A stretch of 64,000 bases of DNA, taken from Branchiostoma floridae (Eukaryota > Chordata > Leptocardii > Amphioxiformes > Branchiostomatidae). The number at the start of each line of letters is the position of its first letter. The stretch's first letter is position 1. The stretch spans positions 21,639,825 to 21,703,824 of the forward strand of contig NC_049984.1 of the NCBI RefSeq assembly GCF_000003815.2, read 5' to 3'. A model generated the notes under the pieces. The model did no database searches, was not told the DNA's origin, and saw nothing but the letters and a program-made list of their open reading frames with translations. Positions 44,354-55,612 of this stretch are shown in pieces. The translations under genes and the position numbers were made by a program.

Positions 44354-45062
44354 GTGTGCCTTTTCAACGTCGAAAGTATTTGGCGACCTGATTGTAGCCA
44401 AGTTCCAAGCGAAATGGCATGGGAGCATCTGATGGCCGAGATGGGAGACAGTCTCATTGAGATAAACATCCCTCTGCGCCTGGCTGAGGTGCTGGAGCTC
44501 ATTGCCATGGATATGGAACAGTCGGTGGATGCGTTACTGATGTCTGAAAGTGAGCACGCCGAGGCGGGTGGGCAGTTGGAGGAACAGGATGTGTCCTGGG
44601 GTAGGGGAAGCCATGGACAGCGGAGGGCACGCCCAGTCCGCTGCCGCTAACATGTTAAAGCGCCAGCGTTCTGGTAAGGAGAGGATGGTTCGGACAGAGA
44701 TATGGACTCTGAGCCCCCGCGTTTCGATTTCGTTTGAAAGAGTACGGATAGACATTTCATGTGAAACGTGTGCCTTAATATCGCAATACTTCAGGTCAAA
44801 ACGAGAAACTTAAAATATTGCTCGATATGCAGTCATGTCCTCGAAGCCATAGCCTACGTGGTTATGATGAGCAGAGTATTGCAGAAACTCATCCAATGCC
44901 TTTATTTGTTGTAATGGATAAGAGTTACAACATTCCTTTTGGCCCGAGTACAACATGTTTGCAGCTTTACCAAGAAGTGAGTCGGAAAAATGCCAGTGTA
45001 CTAGCTAGGATAGTTGTAAGATGCATACTGTGGCTGGGGTTAGCATTGAGAAAGAATTAGGG
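44354..45062 (+). pseudogene. Weak exon pieces, unknown
   Basis: Frames such as PSEMAWEHLMAEMGDSLIEI with PLRLAEVLELIAMDMEQSVD (44400-44560) and NIPFGPSTTCLQLYQEVSRK (44925-45000) look protein-like but short. No family is known. They may be upstream exons of the gene at 45136-45979. Confidence 0.25.
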
Positions 45063-45135
45063 CTTTCAGAGCGTAGACCTGTACTTAAAAATGGGTTCTT
45101 TCCTATATATAAAAACTTCACTTTTGTTGGGAGGG

Positions 45136-45979
45136 ACACCATTTCCAATTGGTAAAGGCACTGAAGACAAACATAAAATTCATGATGACGCCCAGTATGA
45201 GGCCAGGAACCAGCATTCCCCTTCTACAGCTGGACAGAATGCCATTCGGCCTGATACAGTACAAGCTAGGGTTCTACAATGCCACGAATGTTTACCAGGT
45301 TAGTATATACATATTATACTAAGACGAAGTTTAGTTACCCCTGTTGCATGTTGTTAGGATTATTTGGGTGAGAATTTGCACACATCACACCTATGTCTGT
45401 TCTGGGTTTTTTTTTGCTATCGTCCCAAATGTTTATATTGGATTTTACCTTGTTCTTATTGGCACATCAAATAGTATTTCTTTGTAAAATGAACATAAGT
45501 CACAGTGAGTGTATCATAGTGTAGCTATGATCTCAATTTAAAAGCATCAAACAAATGGATAATGTTGCATGTTGGTCTTTAAATTGGATGTTATGTTGAT
45601 TTGCACTTCTGATTTTACTTAGATCAGCACATCTCCTGACTATGCAGTCTGGCTGGAAACTATGTCAGATGAGTTCCCCACCTGGTTCATGCGGCTGTTC
45701 AGGGGGCCAGGCTGGAGTGGCGTCGCAAGGAAAAAGGAGTTGGCAAGAACAAGTCAAAGATGTGCAGCCAAAAGTCCATCACAGAATCGTTTTACACCGA
45801 CTGCCACTGTGGAAGGGACTGCTGTTACAGAATGGGGCAGATCCGCATTTATGACTCCCGTATGCTGTTCTGGGCGCAAAACAGATGAGCAAGGGAAGTT
45901 CATCAGAACAGCGATGGACCATGCGGAGAGGCGCAATGAAAGCGGCACCGGAAGCTATGGTGTTTGCTCAAAGACATGA
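45136..45979 (+). CDS. Two phase-matched exons, unknown family
   Basis: Exon 1 (about 45136-45299, donor GTTAGT) reads KFMMTPSMRPGTSIPLLQLD and RMPFGLIQYKLGFYNATNVY-Q in phase 0. Exon 2 begins at 45623 after TTACTTAG with SPDYAVWLETMSDEFPTWFM, then RLFRGPGWSGVARKKELART, and stays open to TGA at 45979. The clean junction and aromatic-rich reading argue for a genuine coding unit. I do not know the function. The 3' half of exon 2 is Arg/Lys/Ser-rich and lower in quality. Confidence 0.45.
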
Positions 45980-46394
45980 CGCCTGGCGTATGGAGTCACT
46001 GAGTCCGGGTATGGAATCCACATAATTTTATGGCTTTTAATTTCACCCTTGAGTTCTAAGTTGAAGAAATAATGATGATGACGAATACATCATCTATTAT
46101 GGGAATGAGGATGATGATTAGATCACTGTCAGTCAGCCTGATTCATCTATAGATAATTCTTTATCATCAGGAGGATGACAGCATTAATTATGAAGTTGCC
46201 TGCGTGTCCACTAAATCGCATGCCTCGTATAGGTATTACCAAGGCATACCTCGTATATGTATTACCCAGGCCGGAGAAATTAGGGACCCAAACCTATACA
46301 CATACATCAACCGCAGGTCCAAACAAACACGTTTGCAAGTGATTGAACAGAGTCCTGACAAACCGACATACGGCAGCCTATCTGATATTGAACG

Positions 46395-46856
46395 ATGCAT
46401 TCTACAAGAAATCCTTTAAAAACACGGCAACGACTTTTCGGCAAAAGACAAACTTCGCACATACAACGAACTAATTCAATCTATAGGAGGCGTAGCTACT
46501 CGTTTGAGAATCAAAAACCTCTGTCAAAGGTTGCTAGTTTTCTTGCAACAAAGAAGTGTGTCTGCGAGGGCAAGTCTCACGGGAAAGCACGCGGCTGCTT
46601 CGCAGATGCGTCTAACCGGCAGGGAAGGATAAATTTCTTCTGTTGCGCTGTACAAGCAGGTAAAGATCCTGACGCAATGAAAGACATGTTGCTCGCATTG
46701 GGAAAATACCACGGAAATGAAGAAGCGGACATGCAACTTCCATCCCCCCAAAACACGCACGTGCGACAAGTGTGAGAACAAAACAAAAAGTGAGAAGCTG
46801 ATCTGTGGCATGCAGGGGCCAGCCGTACAGTTCAAAGGCGTTGATCTCCTGTGAAT
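46395..46856 (+). pseudogene. Cys-rich exon of transposon-like gene
   Basis: One frame gives TKKCVCEGKSHGKARGCFAD and later RINFFCCAVQ; a shifted frame ends FHPPKTRTCDKCENKTKSEK, LICGMQGPAVQFKGVDLL-stop. The His/Cys spacing suggests a metal-binding end. The family is unknown, and a frameshift separates the parts. Confidence 0.35.
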
Positions 46857-47014
46857 TACACAGTCTCATGTATGAGATAGAAACGCCACGTCGGGCAAAC
46901 CAGGCGCACGAGATAATCCATCCTGAGCTGGGTCAACTCAAATCTGCCCGGAGCATCACATTCGTTCCAAAGTTGTATTCTTGAGCCGCTAGCATTACAT
47001 CGTAGAGATATTAC

Positions 47015-47227
47015 TTGTTTGAGCCTTCTGCAAAGTTGTGTGTCTTGGGAGCAGGCTCCCAACCCTTCGGACGAGAGTTCAAGCACTGGACAGTAGAACA
47101 GTTCAGAAGGATGAAGATACCAATCCCGCCTGGTACGGTTAGAAATGTAGAGAAGGCGTTGGTGGAACGGAAGAAGGACCTAAAGAGGGCAAATACAGAC
47201 GGGAAGAAGGCCCAGCGTATAGCATAG
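47015..47227 (+). CDS. Candidate exon, basic C-terminus
   Basis: The frame reads GAGSQPFGREFKHWTVEQFR, RMKIPIPPGTVRNVEKALVE and RKKDLKRANTDGKKAQRIA to a stop. The basic tail may be a nuclear or nucleic-acid-binding region. No family is recognised. Confidence 0.35.
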   Translation: MFEPSAKLCVLGAGSQPFGREFKHWTVEQFRRMKIPIPPGTVRNVEKALVERKKDLKRANTDGKKAQRIA

Positions 47228-48650
47228 AAAGTAAGAAACATTTGAGTCCTGATATATGTAGAATTGGTTGTTCCAGTGCACTTCAAGTAAACATTATTTC
47301 ATCAAACTTGATATCATACTACATCAGTGACAGAAATCGTGGCGGGGTATCTATTCGTTACCTCGACAAAATGTCGTTCAACGAGATCACAAATGAATGG
47401 CAGACAGGCCCGTCAGGTTGTTAAAATGGCAGTTCGAAATATGATTGTTGTTACTATTTTACTATTTTGTTGTTTTACAAACCCGAACCAGCCGAACCCC
47501 CCACCCAGGTTCAACAGTGTGCTCGTTCTACACCACCACCCACCCTGGGGCAGCGGCGTTTGTCCAGTGGATCCCGTGGTACCCCACCAACCAACCTGGG
47601 GAGAGAGCAGGGTGGAGCTAGTAGCACTGCTGGAGCTAGTAGCACTGCTTCATCCCAGAATTAGCTTGTGGAGCAGGGGCAGCTTCTACTCTTTAAGTAG
47701 TACTCCTATGGGGATGCTTGATGTAGTGTCATGACTAAAGAGGTAGTGTGTAGCATCACAACCAGTTCTTTATGATGATTCCCTGGATGAAGCAAGTATA
47801 GCAACCCTTCACAGCGATGGCACAAGTAGAGATGGTAAGAAGGTGGTTGGGTTCCGAGCTTGTACAGCAAAACAACGAACTGAAAGATTTGGGGTTCTAG
47901 AGGTACCAAGCCAGGTGATCAACTCAATGCATTCAAATTTATCCTTGACAAGATGGGCCGTACTACAGGTACCGCGCCCTTCCGCCAACGCGAGGGGAAG
48001 GCGCCCTAAGAAATTACGATCACTATACCTGTACTACCTTCGGCCCAACATCTGCTTGGAGGAAAAACATTGGAAGATGTACAACGCCCCCCTCCCAACG
48101 AACTCTGGACAGCTCAAGCCTGTGAAGAAGGTCAACTTCTGTGTAGATAATGTATTTCAGTCTTGTATGGCCACTATTTTGGCATCAACAGGTTGGCTGG
48201 GAAGACAGAAACGGCTTCAACCATCACAGCCGCGAACACTATATCAACTGTCCAAGTTGACTATGAGCAGGTCCGTAACATCTAAATGCTAACAACTACA
48301 GTATTGACCCGACAACAGAATAGTAATTTCTTGTACCTCACGCATCTGTGCTGCTTGTAAACATTCATGTAAAATGCCAGTCTGTTTACTCAGTACAACC
48401 TCGGTACGGCTTAAAACACATATTACACCCACTGACATTTACCCCTACTCCTGCAACGTGACCAACTGTTACCCACAAATCACCTACCTATGGCACTGGC
48501 TGCAAATAACGTTACACCAGATAGATTTAAATTTAATATCAGAATGGAATTTGGTGGCCTCTTCAGATAGCACCATTTGGCACTTTTATCATCCGAGTTT
48601 TATTGTATTTATATACTATATAACGTTTATATATACATACATGTTTGCAA
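47228..48650. other. Mixed stretch with short open pieces
   Basis: A Pro-rich piece (47467-47660) contains a repeat GASSTAGASSTA. A piece at 48060-48290 reads KKVNFCVDNVFQSCMATILA then RLQPSQPRTLYQLSK. These may be further exon scraps; none is assignable. Confidence 0.25.
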
Positions 48651-48652
48651 GG

Positions 48653-48816
48653 TTCCAGGAAAAGGGAAGGGAATCAAGAAAGCGTCGAAACACCAAGACG
48701 TCTGGAACAAATCCAGTGATGCTTTCTACCTCAATACTGGTCCCAGGAAGAGGACAAAGTCTTTGAAGAGAAGGATGGAATCCGAGCTTTCAGACCTAAG
48801 TGACTCCAGCGATTAG
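48653..48816 (+). CDS. Terminal exon, Lys-rich with acidic end
   Basis: After GCAAG the reading VPGKGKGIKKASKHQDVWNK, SSDAFYLNTGPRKRTKSLKR and MESELSDLSDSSD-stop is clearly biased like a disordered C-terminus: basic, then Ser/Asp-rich. The Ser-Asp end would suit casein kinase 2 (inference). The family is unknown. Confidence 0.4.
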
Positions 48817-50219
48817 TGAACATCATTTTCTCCCACAATGTGGAAGCTTCTTCTGAATTCCTTGCAGAATCCATACAACGCTTGTAAGCGCCAACTTACA
48901 GTTTGAATTTGCCGCCTTTAGTTTTAGATTAGCATAAGTTAGTTCCCGCCACTAGTGCCCCGCGGGAGAGTAAGCTAGGGCCAGCCCGGGGGCGGCTGGA
49001 ATTTGGAACAGAAGGAACCCAGTGCAGAAGAAAGACGGAGACCAGACAAGGGCCTGGAGACTAATCCTAGGAAACTTGGGCCTGGAGATCATCCCCAGGA
49101 AACTTAGGCCTGGAGATTTATCTTATTCCATTAAGACTGTGCTAATATGAAATTTCCTTATGTTTACAGACGTCGTGGTGACGAAGACACCAGATAAGAG
49201 CTGCAAGTTTCCCATTCAACAAATTTCAAACATTACACACAGATCAAAGCCAGTTCTCCTTTTCCACACTAGTGTATTTCTAGGCCTTTCCCAAACACAT
49301 TTCATACTTTCAAGCCTTTTCCAAACGTATTCCAATCGCACTCAAAACAAGTCTGACGACCTCTTCAAGCCCAACCAATTCCGAAGACTAATTTTCCAAA
49401 GGTGCTATAACAGTTTTAGATTATCGTAATGTTTGAAGGCTCAGGGGGGGATCAGACAAATAATTTGTTTTTGTTGTTGTCATAGTCATTGTTATTAGTT
49501 TCAAGGTTAAAATTCCGACGGCACTTTGTGGTATGTCACTGTTTAACGTTTTAAGCAGTAAATTTGTCGTTCACAGTGGGTTCTATCCTGGTCAACCAGG
49601 ACTACAGTCAACTATTGGGCGGAATGTATGGTAAGACATTTACGCCTATCATCTCGCAGATATTTTCTATATTGTTGACATTTGTCTTGGATCATCGGCT
49701 AAGAAGCATAACACTGTAACGTCCATTCTGGATGCGCTCATGGTGGGGTTGGGGTATACTTCTGAACTTTCATATCAATATTATCATTTACTTTGTGGTC
49801 GGCTTTCAAGCAGCAAATTACGGAAGGTAGTGATAAGAATAAAAACTAAAAGTTGTTTCATACATGGAACCACGATGGATTGAGTGATTGACGTTTTGAA
49901 TTATTTTTGATGATTTTCTTTTAAAATTTGATTTATTCGAAATACCAATGTATCTCGAGGTAATTCAAGTGCGTGCTATGAGCAGTTTATGATATTATGG
50001 GCCGAACTAACTTTCTTTCTTAAACATCCACCGTCTACAGATCCCTTTGCTGGCCACATGTACGACAAAATGCGCCAGTTTTCCATTATCTACTATTGGC
50101 CAGCTATAAACACATATCTTTCCTGTATCTGAAGTAATTCCCTGCTGTATTCTGATATACAAATCCCCTACATTAATAAGTGTTGTTCCCTTTTTCCTAC
50201 AGCCAAGACGCAAGCGACC
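48817..50219. other. Non-coding
   Basis: The stretch has a short repeat of CCTGGAGAT and CCTAGGAAACTTGGG words near 49045-49115. No gene is supported. Confidence 0.35.
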
Positions 50220-50319
50220 ATCAGGACAATGTGTTCGCATGCATAAGGCAGTTTACAGACACATTGTTGACCATACTCATAAATACAGAACGAGAGTTAT
50301 CCGAAAATGGCGAGTATAC
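50202..50319 (+). CDS. Exon running into the assembly gap
   Basis: After TTCCTACAG one frame reads PRRKRPSGQCVRMHKAVYRH, then IVDHTHKYRTRVIRKWRVY up to the gap; another frame is also open. The first looks like a basic DNA-binding or nuclear-signal region. The exon end is lost in the N run. Confidence 0.3.
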
Positions 50320-50419
50320 NNNNNNNNNNNNNNNNNNNNNNNNNNNNNNNNNNNNNNNNNNNNNNNNNNNNNNNNNNNNNNNNNNNNNNNNNNNNNNNNN
50401 NNNNNNNNNNNNNNNNNNN
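50320..50419. other. Assembly gap, 100 N
   Basis: Exactly 100 N, the usual placeholder for a gap of unknown size. Any open frame drawn across it is artificial. Confidence 0.99.
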
Positions 50420-50985
50420 CAAGAGAGCCCCCCAAGAAAGCCAATATGAGGGCGACGAAGACTCGGAGAGTGGGCTGGAAGTCAGGACCAGAGTGGTCCC
50501 CAAGACACCGAAGAAGTCGATGACCAGGTGGGGGGCAGTGAAGGCCAGGTGGGGGGCATTGAGAGCGGATCTGAACTCCCGCCATCAAGCCCTCACGATT
50601 CCATGTCTTCCATCAATTCCGTGTGGCAAGAATTTCTGGCTTCTGCCCCCTACAGCCACGACAGCGACCAGATTAGTGACGCCAACTTTTGGGACGACGA
50701 TGGCGATGACGTGGGGGACAATGACAGCGTCACTGTAATCCCGCCATCTAGCCCTCAAGATTCCTGACTACCGACAACCTGGCTTCCACCAACCTCATGC
50801 ATTTGCCCCCTACTCCGGAAGAGCATCAGAATAACGATCATGACAGTGACCACGACAGCGTCATTATTATAGATGACACGAGTGAAGATATGGAAGATGA
50901 CGGTGTAGAAGAAAATAGGGAGCGACCTTCAACCGTGGCACCTGCGGTAGAAAATATCTGCAGGGTCAAGCCGTTCAATAGGTGA
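50420..50985 (+). CDS. Acidic, Ser/Pro/Asp-rich exon with SIM-like motif
   Basis: Frames after the gap read RAPQESQYEGDEDSESGLEV, then GIESGSELPPSSPHDSMSSI, ANFWDDDGDDVGDNDSVTVI and PPSSPQDS-stop. A further frame gives HLPPTPEEHQNNDHDSDHDS, VIIIDDTSEDMEDDGVEENR to a stop at 50985. PPSSPxDS occurs twice. SVIIIDDTSED has the shape of a SUMO-interacting motif: a hydrophobic core beside acids and Ser/Thr. One frameshift lies near 50768. The product would be disordered and nuclear (inference). Confidence 0.4.
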
Positions 50986-51323
50986 ACATCAAGAGTTTAT
51001 CTTATCACATACATTGACTGTATAACTCTTTCTAAAATGACTGAAAACAAATACATGTCTGTTACTTGTCAGCCCTGTTGGACATGAGCAAACCTCAGTG
51101 CGATTACTTCATACTTGGTGGTTCATCCTTTATTACATGGTAGACAAATTTGTTGTGTGCATGTTACCAAAAACTGCTGAGACAATTTAGGATTTGTCAG
51201 GGTGACTGAATTGACAGTGAAGGAGGATAAATCCACTGTATTTGATGTAATGTTGCTCAGCACTCAGTCTCTGCATTGTAGATTGCCTGTATTTCAGCGG
51301 TTGTTGTCTTGTATCTATGCATA
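50982..51323 (+). repeat. Dispersed repeat, partner of 40612-40995
   Basis: It runs from GTGAACATCAAGAG to TTGTCTTGTATCTATGCA and is matched in inverted orientation at 40612-40995. It lies between the acidic exon and the exon at 51352, ending 28 bp before that exon. Confidence 0.85.
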
Positions 51324-51351
51324 ACTGTTAACTTCTATTTCCTGAAAATAG

Positions 51352-51799
51352 GGACTGACAAAGGGGTGTACGGTAAAAGAGGTATCTTCCATTCCCTGGA
51401 TGTCTGGCACGGGGCCAAAAACCTGGCAAAGAAACTAGTGAAAGTAAGTACACAGCATCAGTGTAATGTAATATCATGCATTTATTTTAACAGATTGGGT
51501 AATAATGAACATTGATGTCGTCTATAGTCTTTTCCATATGTCTTGCAAGAATAATAGCATGGAGGCAGATATACGTATACACACAGAAGTCAGTCACATG
51601 ATCCTTATTGGACATTGCAGGAAATATGAGCAACTGGCTCTTCCAAGGGCTAAGACCCTTGAAACAAGTCAGAACTGTTGAAATTGTATTCTTATTTCCA
51701 ATAGGCTGGAGAGGAGAAGGGCGGCACAGACCTCCTGCCGTGGACTCGAGACATCGTCAACCATTTCTGGTAGTGTTGTAAGAGGGCCAACAACTATCC
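51352..51799 (+). pseudogene. Transposase-like gene with D-V-W-H motif
   Basis: Exon 51352-51443 reads GTDKGVYGKRGIFHSLDVWH then GAKNLAKKLVK and ends in phase 0 at GTAAGT. Exon 51705 onwards reads AGEEKGGTDLLPWTRDIVNH, F-W, TAG, CCKRANNY. The junction is in phase. 'HxxDVWHxAKNLxKKL...LxxWxRDIVNHFWxCC' is a pattern I know from multi-copy transposase-like genes of cnidarians, fishes and lancelets; the superfamily is not certain. The stop after FW breaks the frame. Confidence 0.6.
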
Positions 51800-51845
51800 C
51801 GCCCACTAATGTCTTTATGCCCCAGTTTCCGCAGTTGTCTTCTGT

Positions 51846-52535
51846 TCGGTTATGAAGTTATGATGCGGGTGACAATGCAGTGAAGGAACATGACACAATG
51901 GTGCAGGCTTTAAATAATGACTTGGTGAAGTAAGAGTGGGACGTGCGAGTTGGCAAGGGATTCATTCCCTGATGGGAGAACTTCCCTGAGCAGGCAAAAG
52001 GAAACCGAGTGGAAGATAAGTACTCAATGGGATGGTACAGCGTTAAAGCCATCTATACAATTCGACCCACTGTCAAAAACCAATATGTCAACGACGCAGA
52101 CGACGCAAACATCGAGGTGTGTCAGACGCCCATGTAATGCTGCTTTACCCATTGGATGAGAACTTGTCGGTCGATGCCTGTTGCTGTCGCTTACATGTCA
52201 TAAAAAGGGACGGTAGGACAAAACATGCTTGAAGAAAGAGTTAAGACAACACAATGCTGCTCGGGTTGTTTACGCTTGGCGTCAGTTAATGACTTGGTCG
52301 TGGAGAACGTACCAGACTGTGTAAACCATTGCAATCGGTGTCTTGAAATCGGTCATGTTTGCGACTAGTGTTTTGTCATTGGACACACAAGTATCTATCC
52401 GAGCATCAGAGCGTGCACAAAATGTATCGTGAAGGGACAGCAGTGCCAAGATTCGGGTAATGGTCTTAAGCACGGACTGTGAGGAAGGATACAAAGCAGC
52501 AATGAAATGTTTTCTCGAGTCGTTAAATGGCACAA
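51846..52535 (+). pseudogene. Cys-rich region of transposase-like gene, many stops
   Basis: One frame, interrupted by four or more stops, reads AGDNAVKEHDTMVQALNNDL, RVEDKYSMGWYSVKAIYTIR, then a Cys cluster: TTQCCSGCLRLASVNDLVVE, CVNHCNRCLEIGHVCD, SIYPSIRACTKCIVKGQQCQ. A shifted frame continues VMVLSTDCEEGYKAAMKCFL. The regular CxxC pairs suggest zinc binding in the parent protein. Whether this belongs with the D-V-W-H exons upstream is unknown; their order on the strand would fit neighbouring copies. Confidence 0.5.
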
Positions 52536-53040
52536 CGACAGATGCTTACCTCAGCTTACTTGTGCACATTCCAGATGCCGCATACGTGGGGAATGTTTTT
52601 TTTTAAATTGTACAGGTGTCATGGTAATAATGTTACTACATTGTAATCTAATCAAATTCTGTATTCTTACTATGTCTGCCAATTTGATGGAAGCGAAAAC
52701 TCTAATGTTGCACATGCACAGCCCTCTAGGAAAACAACTAAAAAAACACAAAAAGGGCCAGGTTGAGACAGGCTTATTGTGTCCAGCGAAAATGCTAGTA
52801 CAATCAGACCTTACGTCAAAGGTGGTAAAAGTGACCGACATTCTATAAGAGCCTATTCCAGCCTCAGTCAGGGCAAATATAAAGGGGAAACAATCTTTAG
52901 GTATGCAGCCAGATCAGATTTGTGATGACTTGACAGACGGCATGAGTGACAGAGATAACGGCGATTAAGATTAACAGTTGCAAGTACAGCAATTTATCAG
53001 CAAAAGAATTATTCAGGAGATGCAACGCTAGATAAGATGG
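52536..53040. other. Non-coding or weakly coding
   Basis: An open frame to 52848 has low-quality content. No family is recognised. Confidence 0.25.
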
Positions 53041-53271
53041 ACATCCCACTCAACTCAACAGGTCTAAAGAAGATATTGTAGCCTTCTTCAAGGGAAAGCA
53101 AGATGAGCTCCCCTGATGACCAGGCATGCACGCAAGTACCTGATTGTCCCAGGCACAAGTGTCCCCAGTGAGCGGGTGTTCAGCACTGCTGGGGACATAG
53201 TGAAGGCGGACAGAGCATGCCTTGACCTAAATAATGTCAATATTTTGCTGTTCTTAAAGAAGAACACATAG
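53041..53271 (+). pseudogene. hAT C-terminal dimerisation domain
   Basis: The frame at 53128-53271 reads ARKYLIVPGTSVPSERVFST, AGDIVKADRACLDLNNVNIL and LFLKKNT-stop, the diagnostic hAT dimerisation block ('ARKYLxVPATSVPSERVFSTAG...L.P..V..L.FLK'). The 40 bp before it are in another frame (IVAFFKGKQDELP). This domain holds the transposase dimer together. The rest of the gene is missing here. Confidence 0.88.
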
Positions 53272-53439
53272 ATGCAATCTACACTTGGTTGGCAATGCAA
53301 AATGGTCGGGTTGAGAAAATTCCACACAATCCTGCAATCAATTGTATTATAAAGATAATCTGACACATGTTTGGTACATCAAGCTAAATAGCACACAAAG
53401 TTGTTTGCTTCCAAACTGTTGATCGGAGGCAACTGTGAC

Positions 53440-53690
53440 TATCCAAATGACTATGTGGCAGCAGTCTAAGACTCCAATTGGTACGTCGGAGTTGTTGAGG
53501 ATGTAGACGATGATGGAGAGTACTGTGTCCGATTCATGCAACAAGCGGGACAGAAGTTTAAATGGCCACCAAGGGAAAGACGACCCATGGATCAAGCCCG
53601 CCGACATGCTGTGCGTGGTTGAAGAGCCACAAGCCGCCTTATCAGTCACCTTAAAGCGGTATGCCACCAGGTGGAAGCAGTGATGAAGAT
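53440..53690 (+). pseudogene. Chromo/Tudor-like SH3-barrel domain
   Basis: The frame reads YVAAV, TAA, DSNWYVGVVEDVDDDGEYCV, RFMQQAGQKFKW, then shifts to DDPWIKPADMLCVVEEP. 'YDxxWYVGxVxxVDxxxxxxxVxFMxxxGxxxxFxWPxxxDxxWIxxxxVLCV' is a small barrel domain found in metazoan transposon-like genes. A Tyr codon reads TAA, and one frameshift is present. It likely follows the hAT piece as a separate gene remnant. Confidence 0.55.
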
Positions 53691-53925
53691 TCATGAAGAG
53701 GCCCGTGATGATGAGCAACTGGGCAGGTATGTGCCATGTGTTAGGAACAGAAGTGTTCATGAAATATTTAGTATATGCCTTACTCTAGAACTGAACAGTG
53801 GTATTTTTTTTTTACAATGCCATGTGTCAGTGACATATATATGCCGGTGAATATGGCTTTTACGTGTTGCTTGTGATATTTACAGATTGTCAAATGATTG
53901 ATATTATAGTGGCTGAGTAACAGCA

Positions 53926-54265
53926 GCATCTGTGCACACTGAACCTTGAGGAGGTGTGTAAGGGCGACTTCGCCTTGCCCTACCAACTGGTGGGCAAGCA
54001 TGTCCAGCATTTCAGCTCCAGCACAGCGACCCGCCGGACGACGCCGAAGAGCCACAGCTGCTAGAGGGTCGATAGCATAAATTCTTAAATTAGATATGTA
54101 CTAATATGTTTATGCCTTCCTTATCAGTAAAAGGATGGACATGACCCCATACAGGGACACTATGGAACAGTTCTGGGCATGAGGCATGCAGACCAAGAAG
54201 ACAACTATGACTTGCTGAAGGAAACAGCTGAGGCTACAGGCCTGGGGGAGTGTAGAGTTGGGGTA
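53926..54265 (+). pseudogene. Two candidate exons, unknown
   Basis: After AACAG (53922-53925) a frame reads HLCTLNLEEVCKGDFALPYQ, LVGKHVQHFSSSTATRRTTP to a stop. At 54135-54265 a frame reads HDPIQGHYGTVLGMRHADQE and DNYDLLKETAEATGLGECRV. Both are protein-like; no family is recognised. Confidence 0.35.
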
Positions 54266-54935
54266 AAAGCTATGTACATCATGTATTGTACAACATTATG
54301 AAGACCTGTGCCTTGTTTTCTTCTTCTTCACTGAAATTACAGTAATGACAGCAAGATGTATGTAGCATGGGCAATTTATTAGGTTTGATAACCTTGTGTA
54401 GCTGCAAAACACGAGTTTTAGTTCATCCAAATAGCAATACAGAAAGATAATGATGATCATTGTGTCAAGTTAAGTAAATAATGCGCTGCGCTTACTTAGT
54501 ACTGAGATTTATCAGGCTCAAAATTCATTCCAGACTATTATGAAGGAGTGTCTGATTGCAATAGAGAGAAAACTGGACATGTTGAATATCCAATAACCAT
54601 GCAGGTCTGATGCCGAAACGTGGGATGTACTGAAACTGTCGCGAGGAGGAACATTACCGAGCACGAGACCATCTGTGGTTTCAGGTTGCAGGTCTGTGCT
54701 TGTGGTGATGTTGTCACCAAAGCAAACATGGTGATTCATTTAAGAATTTTATCACGCCTAAGACACGCCTTGCCCCTTAGGATGTGACAGGCACATTACG
54801 AGGTACCACATACCCGTTGGTCAACTCATTTCCACATCATTTTTCTTGAAACAAACCAATTCAATTCGTTTTCCTTGTCATTTGCTGTCATTAACACACG
54901 AACATATTTGTTTGGCTCATTAGAGGCTCCGGCAT

Positions 54936-55612
54936 GCTGCATGGGCGCAGGACTGTTCCCGCCAGGTACGCTTGTGCACGGTGCCTGGGTGCCACTTCCA
55001 GGACTGTCCCCGCCAGGTACGCCTGTGCACGGTGCCTGGGTGCCACTTCCAGGACTGTCCCCGCCAGGTACGGCTGTGCATGGTGCCTGGGTGCCACTTC
55101 CAGGACTGTCCCCGCCAGGTACGGCTGTGCATGGTGCCTGGGTGCCACTTCCAGGACTGTCCCCGCCAGGTACGGCTGTGCATGGTGCCTGGGTGCCACT
55201 TCCAGGACTGTCCCCGCCAGGTACGACTGTGCACGGTGCCTGGGTGCCACTTCCAGGACTGTCCCCGCCAGGTACGCCTGTGCACGGTGCCTGGGTGCCA
55301 CTTCCAGGACTGTCCCCGCCAGGTACGGCTGTGCATGGTGCCTGGGTGCCACTTCCAGGACTGTCCCCGCCAGGTACGGCTGTGCATGGTGCCTGGGTGC
55401 CACTTCCAGGATTGTCCCCGACAGGTACGACTGTGCACGGTGCCTGGGTGCCACTTCCAGGACTGTCCCCGCCAGGTACGCCTGTGCATGGTGCCTGGGT
55501 GCCACTTCCAGGATTGTCCCCGACAGGTACGACTGTGCACGGTGCCTGGGTGCCACTTCCAGGATTGTCCCCGACAGGTACGCCTGTGTACGGTGCCTGG
55601 GTGCTACTTCCA
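54936..55612. repeat. 51-bp coding-type minisatellite, about 13 units
   Basis: Units of 51 bp (17 codons) repeat about 13 times with few substitutions; most changes are at two sites (CCTG/GCTG/ACTG and GCACGG/GCATGG). No stop occurs in several frames of both strands, so five long open frames overlap here. Confidence 0.97.

Noticed and set aside
50180-50738. Open frames spanning the N run
   Set aside because: They cross 100 unknown bases and have no meaning until the gap is closed.
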